From: an uncultured Aeromonadales bacterium
Lineage (GTDB): Bacteria; Pseudomonadota; Gammaproteobacteria; Enterobacterales; Succinivibrionaceae
NCBI GenBank assembly: GCA_902776275.1
Contig: CACYPI010000005.1
Coordinates: 1 to 64,000, forward strand
Reading direction: 5' to 3'
Length of the DNA: 64,000 nt
This document shows positions 28,335 to 36,548 of this stretch, piece by piece. The notes beneath the pieces were generated by a model. It worked only from the letters and a program-made list of their open reading frames with translations. It was not told the DNA's origin and ran no database searches. Made by a program: the position numbers and the translations under genes. Numbering within the stretch: position 1 is the first letter of the stretch; each line of letters begins with the position of its first letter.

Positions 28335-30395
28335 ATGACTGATGCATATGAGGAAAATCCCCTGCTCGCCCCCGCTCCGCTGCCCCGCTTCTCGCAGGTT
28401 GCGCCGGGGTGCCTGAAGGAGGCGGTGGACAAGTCCGTCGCCAAGTGCAGGGACGTGATTGAAAAGGAGTGCGTCGAGCACGCCCAAGAGCCCACCTGGG
28501 ACAACGCCATCGCCCCGATCGAGGAGGCCGACGACGCCTTCTCGCGGGTCTGGGGCACGATCTCCCACTTGAACAACGTACGCAACACCAAGCCATTCCG
28601 CGAGGCCTACATGCAGTGCCTGCCGGCGGTTTCAGCCTACAGCTCCTGGGCAGGCCAGTACCGCCCGCTCTACGACATCTACAAGAAGATCTCGGACTCC
28701 GACGCCTTCGGCAGGCTCACCCAGGCCCAGCAGATGGCCGTGAAGGACGCGCTGCGCGACTTCAGGCTCTCGGGCATCGACCTGCCCGAGGATCAGAAGA
28801 AGCGCTTTGCCCAGATCGACGAGCGCCTCTCCGAGCTCTCGACCCGCTTTGCCAACAACGTGCTCGACTCGACGCAGGACTATGTGCTCAATGTCACCGA
28901 CGAGCATGACATGGCGGGGATCCCCGAGGGCGCGGCCGCTGCCGCGCGCAAGGCCGCGGAGAAGCGCGGCCTTGAGGGCTGGGCCTTCACGCTCGACCTC
29001 TCCTCCTACGTCCCCTTCATCACCTACGCCGAGAACCGCAGCCTGAGGGAAAAAATCTACAAGGCCTTCGCCGTGAGGGCCTCGGAGTTCTGCACCAAGC
29101 CTGAAGAGTGGGACAACGGCCCGGTCATCGAGGAGATCCTGAGGCTGCGCCACGAGCAGGCGCGCATGCTCGGCTTTGAGAACTACGCGTGCTACTCGCT
29201 TGCCCCGAAGATGGCGAAGGATCCCAAGGAAGTCCTGGACTTCCTAAGCGATCTGGCAGCCAAGTCCATCGCGCAGGGACATCGCGAGTACCAGGAGCTC
29301 TCGGACTTCGCTAAGTCCCAGGGGGCCTCCGATCTCAAGCCCTGGGACGTCTCGTTCTACTCCGAGAGGCTTCGGCGCGAGCGCTACAGCGTCGACACCG
29401 AGGCGCTGCGCGAGTTCTTCCCGATAGGCCAGGTGATGCGCGGGCTCTTCGAGTGCGCGCACAGGCTCTACGGCGTGACCTTCAGGCCGCACATGGGCGT
29501 TGACGTCTGGGATCCGCAGGTGCGCTTCTACGACATCTGCGACGAGTACGGCAGCACCATCGGCAGCTTCTACACCGATCTCTTCGCCCGCGACGGCAAG
29601 CAGGGGGGCGCCTGGATGGACGAGTGCCTGACGAGGCGCTACCGCTCGGACGGCACGCTCCAGCTGCCGGTGGCCTATGTCGAGTGCAACTTCCGCCCGC
29701 CGCGCGAGGGAGAGGAGGCGCTGCTCACCCACGGCGATGTCGAGACGCTCTTCCACGAGTTCGGCCATGCGTTGAACCAGCTTCTGACCCGCGTCGACAT
29801 CCCGGACGTCTCCGGCATCAACGGCGTGCCCTGGGACGCGGTGGAGCTGCCTAGCCAGTTCAACGAGAACTTCGCCTGGCAGCCCGAGGCGCTGCGCTTC
29901 ATCTCCAAGAGCGTCAAGACCGGCAAGCCGCTGTCCGACGAGGCCATCGCAAGGCTCGTCAAGGCGCGCAACTTCGAGTCGGCGATGATGATGCTCCGCC
30001 AGCTGGAGTTCGCGATCTTCGACATGCGCATCCACGCCGAGTACGATCCCGCCAAGGGCGGGAGGGTCATGGAGATCCTCCGCGAGGTGCAAAAGCAGGT
30101 GCGCGTGACCCCGGTGTACGAGAACGACCGCTTCCCCGATAGCTTCAGCCACATCTTCGCGGGAGGCTACGCCGCAGGCTATTACAGCTACAAGTGGGCC
30201 GAGGTGCTATCGGCCGACGCCTTCGGTCGCTTCCTCGAGGAGGGGATCTTCTCGCGTGAGGCCGGAGCGAGCTTCCGCGACAACATCCTGGCCATCGGCG
30301 GCAGCCGCGACGAGATGAAGTCGTTCATCGCCTTCCGCGGCCGCAAGCCGCAGGTCGAGGCGCTGCTCAGGCAGAGCGGGATCACCGGAAAGTGA
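28335..30395 (+). CDS. prlC: Oligopeptidase A (M3 metallopeptidase)
   Basis: 686 residues of the M3A family. The zinc motif HEFGHALNQ is near residue 474, with the third ligand in QFNENF. It degrades peptides left from signal peptides and proteolysis in the cytosol; length matches E. coli OpdA (680). Two starts are possible: ATG 28335 (used here) or TTG 28329, which is better placed behind AGGAAGAG (28315-28322). It is divergent from pepP, another peptidase, and followed by a strong terminator. Confidence 0.95.
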   Translation: MTDAYEENPLLAPAPLPRFSQVAPGCLKEAVDKSVAKCRDVIEKECVEHAQEPTWDNAIAPIEEADDAFSRVWGTISHLNNVRNTKPFREAYMQCLPAVSAYSSWAGQYRPLYDIYKKISDSDAFGRLTQAQQMAVKDALRDFRLSGIDLPEDQKKRFAQIDERLSELSTRFANNVLDSTQDYVLNVTDEHDMAGIPEGAAAAARKAAEKRGLEGWAFTLDLSSYVPFITYAENRSLREKIYKAFAVRASEFCTKPEEWDNGPVIEEILRLRHEQARMLGFENYACYSLAPKMAKDPKEVLDFLSDLAAKSIAQGHREYQELSDFAKSQGASDLKPWDVSFYSERLRRERYSVDTEALREFFPIGQVMRGLFECAHRLYGVTFRPHMGVDVWDPQVRFYDICDEYGSTIGSFYTDLFARDGKQGGAWMDECLTRRYRSDGTLQLPVAYVECNFRPPREGEEALLTHGDVETLFHEFGHALNQLLTRVDIPDVSGINGVPWDAVELPSQFNENFAWQPEALRFISKSVKTGKPLSDEAIARLVKARNFESAMMMLRQLEFAIFDMRIHAEYDPAKGGRVMEILREVQKQVRVTPVYENDRFPDSFSHIFAGGYAAGYYSYKWAEVLSADAFGRFLEEGIFSREAGASFRDNILAIGGSRDEMKSFIAFRGRKPQVEALLRQSGITGK

Positions 30396-30414
30396 CGAAG
30401 CCTGAGCGGATATG

Positions 30415-30453
30415 AAAAAGCGCCCGGGGGGAAGCCTCCGGGCGCTTTTTTTT
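30415..30453. terminator. Bidirectional terminator between prlC and rnb
   Basis: AAAAAGCGCCCGG and CCGGGCGCTTTTT form a long stem, followed by eight T on the plus strand and five T on the minus strand. It lies between convergent stop codons. Confidence 0.93.
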
Positions 30454-30470
30454 ACGCGCTTTTGCAGCTG

Positions 30471-32615
30471 TTACCTGCCGCGGGCGCCGCCGTGGCCCTG
30501 GCGGGGCCTGAAGCCGTTGCTCCCGCCGCCGCGGCGGAAGTCAGCCCTGCCGCCCTGGCCGTGCCTTGGCCCAGGGCCGAAGCCGCCCTCGCGGCGGCCG
30601 CCCTGGCCCGGGCGGCCTGCGGGGCGCGCGCTGCGGCGCGGCTCGGGCACGGGCAGCATTACGCCGCCGATGCTCTCGACCGGGGCGCCGGTTATGGAGC
30701 GGTTCTCGTGGTCGACTTCGATGATGCGCACCTTGATGGGATCGCCGAGCTTCAGGGCGACCTTGCCGCCTACCAGGGCCACGCCCTCGTCGCCATCGAG
30801 CGTCATGGAGTCGCGGTCGGGGCTCATGAAGCTGAAGGGCACGAAGATCATCGCGCCATTGGCGTCCAGGGTCACGCGCATGCCGCCGCGCATGATGTCG
30901 AAGACCTCGCCATCAAAGACGGTCTTCCTGGCGATGTCGGGCTCGAGGTAGTCGACATACAGCCAGTCGCGCACGTCGCGCTCGGCCATGCGGTTGACGC
31001 GGCGGGCGAGGTTCATCTGCGAGAGCGTGTCGTCGCCGGGGAGCTTGGGGTGATCGGCGCCGGTGATGAGGCTCTTGAGCAGGCGGTGGTTGACCATGTC
31101 GCCGTACTTGCGGATGGGCGAGGTCCAGGTGGCGTAGTTCTCGACGCCCAGTGCGAAGTGCGGGCCGGGGGCGATGCTGATCTGGGAGTATTCCTGGAGC
31201 CTGCGGATGCGGCAGTCCATGTAGTTGTCGCCCTGGGAGACGGCGAAGCGGCGGATCGCGTTGTAGCCCTCGATGGTGGAGAGCTGCTCGTCGGTGTACG
31301 GGCAGTGCTGCGAGTCCAGGAGCTTCTTGATGGCGTCCGCCTTCTCGAGGTCGAATCCCTTGTGCAGGTTGAAGATGCCGCTTTGGAACTTCGAGGCGAG
31401 CAGGTTGCCGGCGCAGACGTTTGCAGTGATCATGCACTCCTCGACGATCTGGTTGGCGATGCGGCGGTGCTCCACCTCGATGTGGTCGAGCGAGCCGTCC
31501 TCCTTGAGCACGAAGTCGTAGTCCGGGCGGTTGCGGAAGGCCGCGGCGTGGGTCGAGCGGTAGCCGTCGCGGGCGTGCGCAAACTCCGCAAGCAGGCGTA
31601 GCACCTGGTCCACCGCGGGGGTGGGCTTGAACGTGGCGCCCTCCCTGCCCTCGAGGTAGTCTGAGATCTCGTCGTAGACGAGCTTGCCCTGCGAGCGGAT
31701 GGTGCCCAGGCAGAACTCGGACTTCGAGAGGTCGATGGTGCCGTCCAGCGCGATGCGGAAGCGCCCGGCGACCACCGGGCGATCCTCGCCCTCGCGCAGC
31801 GAGCAGAGGTTCTGCGAGAGGATGCGCGGGAGCATCGGGATGTCCTGCCCTGGCAGGTAGATGGAGAAGGCGCGCTTGGAGGCCAGGTTGTCGAGATCGC
31901 TGCCCTCGGCGATGTAGCCGGTGGGATCGGCGATGGCCACCATCAGTGTGAAGCCCTGGGAGTCCTTCTCGATGCACAGCGCGTCGTCCATGTCCTGGGT
32001 GTGGGAGCTGTCGATGGTGACGAAGGGCAGCGCGGTGAGGTCCTTGCGCGGCAGATCCTTGTCGAGGAAGGGGAACTCGCGGTCGGCAGGCTCGTGCAGC
32101 GGCAGGTCGTAGCGGCGCAGCGAGACTATCCAGGGCGCGCGCGGCTCGTTTGCCGCGCAGATGCGCTCGGTGACCTTGGCGCGGAAGGCCCCGTCCTTGA
32201 GCGCGTGGGCGGTGAGCTCGCAGACGAGCCAGTCGCCGCTCCTGATCTCGCCGGCCCCTTCCGGCCTGGCGTCGTCGCATTCCATGCGGGTGCGGATGTT
32301 CGGGTGGTCGGGCACGGCCATGAGCTTTCCCGAGGTGATCACCGCGCGGGCGACGAAGCGCTTGAGGAAGGGCTCGATGAGGGTCTCGGGGACGGCATGC
32401 TCGCGGCCCTGGCTGTCGGTGCCGATGGTGGCGCTGATGCGGTCGCCGTGGATGACGCTGCGCATGTCGTCGGGCGCGATGAAGAAAGACTCGCGCTCGG
32501 CGGTCTCGAGGAAGCCGAATCCGCGGTCGGATGCCTTGACGGTGCCCTCCTTCCTGGGTTTCTCATTGTTGAATTGTTTCTTGAGCGCGGAGAGCGCGGG
32601 ATCGTCAAACAGCAT
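30471..32615 (-). CDS. rnb: Exoribonuclease II with Arg/Gly-rich tail
   Basis: 714 residues against 644 in E. coli RNase II. The order is CSD (GTVKASDRGFGFLE), catalytic RNB domain with the acidic cluster TIDSSHTQDMDDAL, the motif TWTSPIRKYGDMVNHRLL and an S1 domain. It degrades single-stranded RNA 3' to 5' and resembles RNase II more than RNase R. The extra ~65 C-terminal residues are rich in RGG, GGR and GQGG repeats, an RNA-binding-like tail not typical of RNase II. ATG 32615 has GGAG 5 bp upstream. The frame runs 49 codons further upstream into the menA end without similarity. Confidence 0.92.
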   Translation of the reverse strand: MLFDDPALSALKKQFNNEKPRKEGTVKASDRGFGFLETAERESFFIAPDDMRSVIHGDRISATIGTDSQGREHAVPETLIEPFLKRFVARAVITSGKLMAVPDHPNIRTRMECDDARPEGAGEIRSGDWLVCELTAHALKDGAFRAKVTERICAANEPRAPWIVSLRRYDLPLHEPADREFPFLDKDLPRKDLTALPFVTIDSSHTQDMDDALCIEKDSQGFTLMVAIADPTGYIAEGSDLDNLASKRAFSIYLPGQDIPMLPRILSQNLCSLREGEDRPVVAGRFRIALDGTIDLSKSEFCLGTIRSQGKLVYDEISDYLEGREGATFKPTPAVDQVLRLLAEFAHARDGYRSTHAAAFRNRPDYDFVLKEDGSLDHIEVEHRRIANQIVEECMITANVCAGNLLASKFQSGIFNLHKGFDLEKADAIKKLLDSQHCPYTDEQLSTIEGYNAIRRFAVSQGDNYMDCRIRRLQEYSQISIAPGPHFALGVENYATWTSPIRKYGDMVNHRLLKSLITGADHPKLPGDDTLSQMNLARRVNRMAERDVRDWLYVDYLEPDIARKTVFDGEVFDIMRGGMRVTLDANGAMIFVPFSFMSPDRDSMTLDGDEGVALVGGKVALKLGDPIKVRIIEVDHENRSITGAPVESIGGVMLPVPEPRRSARPAGRPGQGGRREGGFGPGPRHGQGGRADFRRGGGSNGFRPRQGHGGARGR

Positions 32616-32640
32616 AATTGCTCCGGAAATGGGGGGTGGG

Positions 32641-32657
32641 GCGCCGGGTTCCGGCGC
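32641..32657 (-). promoter_or_regulatory. Hairpin at the rnb 5' end
   Basis: GCGCCGG-GTT-CCGGCGC perfect 7-bp stem, starting at the predicted transcript start of rnb. It could stabilise the mRNA or mediate autoregulation. Confidence 0.4.
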
Positions 32658-32663
32658 GCCATG

Positions 32664-32669
32664 ATTATA
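32664..32669 (-). promoter_or_regulatory. rnb -10 element
   Basis: Perfect TATAAT on the minus strand, directly after the menA hairpin; start near 32657, about 40 nt before the ATG. The -35 region is GC-rich and does not match. Confidence 0.5.
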
Positions 32670-32687
32670 GCGCCCCCGCGGGGGCGC
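32670..32687 (-). terminator. GC palindrome after menA
   Basis: GCGCCCCCGCGGGGGCGC, a perfect 18-bp palindrome 7 bp past the menA stop. No T-run follows; the rnb -10 abuts it. Confidence 0.5.
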
Positions 32688-32694
32688 CCGGACC

Positions 32695-33633
32695 TCAGCG
32701 GTAGGCCCAGTAGTCGATGGTGAGCACGGCCATCCAGGCCACGGCGTGGATCGCGCTGCCAAGCGACATGTACTTGAGTTCGGGGGCGATGCGCGCCGGG
32801 ACGCGGGCGTTCTTGATTGAGCGCACGGCCGAGGCGAGCATCGGGATCAGGGCGATGGCCAGGATCCCGAACTCCCAGGCGCGGTGCGAGTAGATGCAGG
32901 CGAAGGCCGAGGTCACGGCGGTGAGCACGAAGAGGCCTGCGAGGTAGACGCACGAGAAGGTGTAGCCGAGCCTGGCGGCCAGGGTCTTCTTGCCGTGGAG
33001 CCGGTCCTCGCTGATGTCACGCATCCCGGCCACGTGCAGCACCATCACCGAGCTTGCGCCCATGCTCACGGCCATCGAGAGGGTGTCGGGGTACCAGTCA
33101 AGCCCGGCGTCGCTGGCGGCGGTGACGAGGATCTGCGAGCCCATGACCGCCACGAGCCCGAAGAAGATGAACACGAAGATGTCGCCCAGGCCCTTGTAGC
33201 CGTAGGCCACGCCCAGGGTGTAGAAGAGCGCGGCTAGGATCGAGAGCACGCCCAGGAAGATGAACCAGGAGAGCACCTGCAGGTTGCCCCCGACGGCAAG
33301 GCCGACGGCGATGAAGCCTGAGAGCGCGGCGGCCATGGTCACGACCGCCATGCCCTTGCGCAGCTGCCCCACCGAGATGGCGCCTGACATCACGGCGCGG
33401 ATCGGGCCTGCGCGGTTGGGGCCGTCGGCCTTGCGGTAGGCGTCGCCGTAGTCGTTGGCGAAGTTCGAGAGGATTTGCAGCAGGCAGCCGGTGATGACCA
33501 CGAAGAAGGCCGTGGCGAGCGTGTAGGGGTTGACCGAGCCGTAGTAGAAGCCGAACGCGCAGCCGAGCGCGCAGTTGGCCGCGCCGAGCACGAGCGTGCG
33601 CGGCCTGGCCTCGTCGATCCAGTACTTGATCAT
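32695..33633 (-). CDS. menA: 1,4-dihydroxy-2-naphthoate polyprenyltransferase
   Basis: 312-residue membrane prenyltransferase of the UbiA superfamily that attaches the isoprenoid tail in menaquinone synthesis. The Asp-rich active site lies in NFANDYGDAYRKADGPNRAG, followed by GPIRAVMSG as in MenA, and the second Asp motif is GMRDISEDRLHGKKTLA. About eight or nine hydrophobic helices are visible. No other men genes are nearby. It implies menaquinone-based electron transport, common in anaerobically respiring bacteria. Confidence 0.93.
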   Translation of the reverse strand: MIKYWIDEARPRTLVLGAANCALGCAFGFYYGSVNPYTLATAFFVVITGCLLQILSNFANDYGDAYRKADGPNRAGPIRAVMSGAISVGQLRKGMAVVTMAAALSGFIAVGLAVGGNLQVLSWFIFLGVLSILAALFYTLGVAYGYKGLGDIFVFIFFGLVAVMGSQILVTAASDAGLDWYPDTLSMAVSMGASSVMVLHVAGMRDISEDRLHGKKTLAARLGYTFSCVYLAGLFVLTAVTSAFACIYSHRAWEFGILAIALIPMLASAVRSIKNARVPARIAPELKYMSLGSAIHAVAWMAVLTIDYWAYR

Positions 33634-33686
33634 CTGTTCTCTGAAGATCCTTGTGATGGCACTTCCGCCTCTGCGGCGGACGCCCG

Positions 33687-33692
33687 ATTGTA
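33687..33692 (-). promoter_or_regulatory. menA -10 element
   Basis: TACAAT on the minus strand; start near 33680 gives a 47-nt leader containing a TCCGCC/GGCGGA hairpin (33664-33680) that may also end the trkH transcript. Confidence 0.35.
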
Positions 33693-33705
33693 CAACACCG
33701 CCGCC

Positions 33706-35160
33706 TCAGCTTCGCCAGAACATCCTGGTCAGGCACAGCAGCACCGGCAGGATCTCAAGTCGCCCGAGGATCATGTCGAACGCAAAGATGAGGTGCAGCG
33801 GATCCGAGAGCAGCGCGTAGCTAGTCGAGGGGGAGAGCGAGATCCCCACCACCGGGCCGATGTTCGACAGGCAGCTGATGGTGGCCGAGAAGGCGTCGGT
33901 GATCGAGAGCCCGAAGCAGCAGGCCGCGGTCGCCGAGGCGATGGTGACTAGCAGGTAGGCCACGATGTAGGTGATGACCGACCGCAGGGTGTCGGAGTCG
34001 ATGATGCGGCGGTTGAAGCGCGGCTCGGCCACGAGGTGCGGGTGGATGGTCTTGAGGAACTGGGACTTCAGCATCGAGTAGCAGATCTGCAGCCTGAAGA
34101 TCTTGATGCCGCCGGCGGTCGAGCCCGAGCAGCCGCCGATCCCGAGGATTATGAAGAAGACCACGGCGGCAAAGGGGTTCCACGAGGTGAAGTCCTCGAA
34201 GCCGAAGCCTGTTGAGGAGAGCACGGCGATGACGTTGAAGGAGGCGGTGCGCAGCGCCCGCTCGGGATCGTAGTGGTTGCAGACAACAAGCGAGAGCGCC
34301 ACGGCGAGCGAGACCACCAGGCAGAGCTTGAAGAAGCCGCGCACCTGCTGGTCGCGGAAGAAGGTGAGCATGTTCCCCGAGAGCGAGCCCAGGATCAGCA
34401 TGAACGGGCAGCTTCCCAGGAACATGAAGATGATCGCGGTGTACTGGATGAAGGGGGAGACGCCGTTCATCGAGGAGTCGATGGGCATCATGCCGCCGGT
34501 GGAGACGGTGCACAGCGCGGCGTTGAGCGCGATGAAGGGCCTGAAGCCGCCTAGGACGTAGAAGAAGGCGCACAGCACCAGCGTGAGCAAGTACCAGGCG
34601 AGGAAGCCCAGGGCCATGGTCTTGACGTGCGGGGTGATCTTGGTGCGGCCGTCGAAGGACGAGGACTCGGTGCGGAAGAGGTTCATCCCGCCTGCCGAGG
34701 CCGCCGGGAGCACGGCCGCGGCGATGGCGACGAACCCGATGCCGCCCAGGAACTGGAGCATCGAGCGCCACAGCAGCACCGGGCGGGGGCGCAGGTCGAG
34801 ATGCTCGATGACGGTCGCGCCGGTGGTCGAGAGTCCCGAGGCGCTCTCAAAGAGCGATGAGGCGTAGCTCATGTCGGGAAGCGAGGCGGCGAAGGGCACG
34901 GCAGCCAGGAGCGTCGTGATGCACCAGAGCGCCACCGTGAACACGAAGAGGTCGCGGATCGACGCGCTGCGGGCGCTGCCGCGCCCCAGGCGCCGCAGCG
35001 CAAGGCTCAGGAGCACGGCAGCCAGGGCGCAGCCGCCGAAGGCGGCGATGCCGCGGGGGAAGCAGAAGGCCGAGTAGGCGGCGGGCACGAGCGCGGTGAT
35101 CCCGAACCAGAACACCGCAGGCCCCAGGAGCGAGCAGACCAGCCTGAGGTTCACTGCCAT
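33706..35160 (-). CDS. trkH: Trk K+ uptake channel subunit TrkH
   Basis: 484-residue potassium-translocating subunit. The four selectivity-loop regions are visible, for example SGLSTTGATVIEHL, CTVSTGGMMP, STGFGFEDF and SNIGPVVG, each with the conserved glycine, plus the segment GGCSGSTAGGIKIFR. The last base of its ATG region overlaps the trkA end by 10 bp, so channel and gating subunit are coupled. Confidence 0.95.
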   Translation of the reverse strand: MAVNLRLVCSLLGPAVFWFGITALVPAAYSAFCFPRGIAAFGGCALAAVLLSLALRRLGRGSARSASIRDLFVFTVALWCITTLLAAVPFAASLPDMSYASSLFESASGLSTTGATVIEHLDLRPRPVLLWRSMLQFLGGIGFVAIAAAVLPAASAGGMNLFRTESSSFDGRTKITPHVKTMALGFLAWYLLTLVLCAFFYVLGGFRPFIALNAALCTVSTGGMMPIDSSMNGVSPFIQYTAIIFMFLGSCPFMLILGSLSGNMLTFFRDQQVRGFFKLCLVVSLAVALSLVVCNHYDPERALRTASFNVIAVLSSTGFGFEDFTSWNPFAAVVFFIILGIGGCSGSTAGGIKIFRLQICYSMLKSQFLKTIHPHLVAEPRFNRRIIDSDTLRSVITYIVAYLLVTIASATAACCFGLSITDAFSATISCLSNIGPVVGISLSPSTSYALLSDPLHLIFAFDMILGRLEILPVLLCLTRMFWRS

Positions 35161-36548
35161 CTTGGGATCCAGAATGCGCGCGGCCTGAAGTTGCGGATGA
35201 GCTGGCGCATCTCCTTGTGGTCGTTGAGGAACACGAGCACGCGGTCGCCTTCCTCGAAGGAAAATCCTTCTGAATGCGGGCTGATGATGCGCCCGCCGCG
35301 CAGCACGAGCCCCAGCGAGGCGCTCCTGGGCAGCGGCGCGGCGTCGGTCCTGCGGCCGATGATGCGCGAGCTGAAGCGCGAACCCTCGAGCAGCAGCTCT
35401 ATGGCCTCGGACCTGCCCTGGCGGAAGAGCCGCATGCTCACCACGCCTTCCTGGCGGATGTTCGAGAGCAGGGCCGAGATGGTCGCCTCGTTGGGCGAGA
35501 CCACGGTGTCTATCTCCGTATCCGAGCTTTCGGCGAGGCGGAAGTAACTGTCCCCGCGGATCACCGCCAGCGTGTTGACGTTGCGCAGGCGGTGGAGCAG
35601 GAGCGAGGACATGATGTTCGTCTCGTCGCTGGGGGAGGCGGCGATGTAGAGGTCGGTGCGCTGGAGCTGCTCCTCCTGCATGAAGTCCAGGCTCGTCGGA
35701 TCGGCGTTGTAGATCTCAACTTCCGAGCCGTAGAGCCTGTCGGCGATGCGCGAGGATCTCGCGGCGTCAGGCTCGATGAGCTTGACGCGGAAGCGCTCTG
35801 AAAGCCTGGCCGCCAGCGCGTCGGCCACGTGCGATCCCCCGGCGATGGCGACCGTCGAGCCTGCGCTCTTGAGCGGGCGGATCGCCGAGAGCTGGCTCAG
35901 CGCGCGCTCGGCCTGGCAGCAGTAGTAGACCTCGTCGCCTATGAGCACCTTCTCCTGGCGCGGGTTTTCAAGCAGCTTGCCATTGCGGTAGACCGAGAGC
36001 AGCGCGGTGCGCGCGTCGAAGCTCTCAAACTCCGAATAGGGCTTGCCTTCGAGCTTGCCGCCTTGCTGGACGCGGGCGCAGGCGCAGGTGAGCATCCCGT
36101 CGAAGAAGCGCGCGGCCGCCGAGGCGCCTGGCAGCTCGATGAGCCCCATGATGTCGTCGGTCGTGATGTGCTCGGGGGAGATCACGTGGTCTATGGGGAT
36201 CCCGGCCGGCCCGAAGAGGCTGTCGGCCTCTTGGAGGTACTCGGCCGAGCGGATGCGCGCGATGCGGCGCGGGATGTGGAAGAGGAAGGCGCCGATGCAG
36301 CAGGCGGTGATGTTGGCCTCGTCGTCCGAGGTCGCCGCCACCAGAAGCTCGGTGTTCTCCGCCCCGGCGTTGCGGAGCACTACCGGGGAGGAGGGGTTGC
36401 CCTGGATCACCCTGAGGTCGACGCGGCTGCCGATCTGCTCGAGCTTTTGCGAGGGCAGGTCGACGAGCGTCACGGCATGGCCGGCGCCTGCAAGGTAGCT
36501 TGCAAGCTCCATTCCGACATAGCCTGCGCCCAGGATGATGATCTTCAT
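35151..36548 (-). CDS. trkA: Trk K+ uptake regulatory subunit TrkA
   Basis: 465 residues in two tandem RCK halves. The first NAD-binding fold begins MKIIILGAGYVGMELASYL; the second begins about residue 233 (VAIAGGSHVADALA). Both carry TrkA-C domains. It binds NAD(H)/ATP and gates TrkH. The second Rossmann motif reads AGGSHVAD rather than GxGxxG, as in many TrkA proteins. It overlaps rsmB by 4 bp (ATGA) and trkH by 10 bp. Confidence 0.95.
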   Translation of the reverse strand: MKIIILGAGYVGMELASYLAGAGHAVTLVDLPSQKLEQIGSRVDLRVIQGNPSSPVVLRNAGAENTELLVAATSDDEANITACCIGAFLFHIPRRIARIRSAEYLQEADSLFGPAGIPIDHVISPEHITTDDIMGLIELPGASAAARFFDGMLTCACARVQQGGKLEGKPYSEFESFDARTALLSVYRNGKLLENPRQEKVLIGDEVYYCCQAERALSQLSAIRPLKSAGSTVAIAGGSHVADALAARLSERFRVKLIEPDAARSSRIADRLYGSEVEIYNADPTSLDFMQEEQLQRTDLYIAASPSDETNIMSSLLLHRLRNVNTLAVIRGDSYFRLAESSDTEIDTVVSPNEATISALLSNIRQEGVVSMRLFRQGRSEAIELLLEGSRFSSRIIGRRTDAAPLPRSASLGLVLRGGRIISPHSEGFSFEEGDRVLVFLNDHKEMRQLIRNFRPRAFWIPRWQ

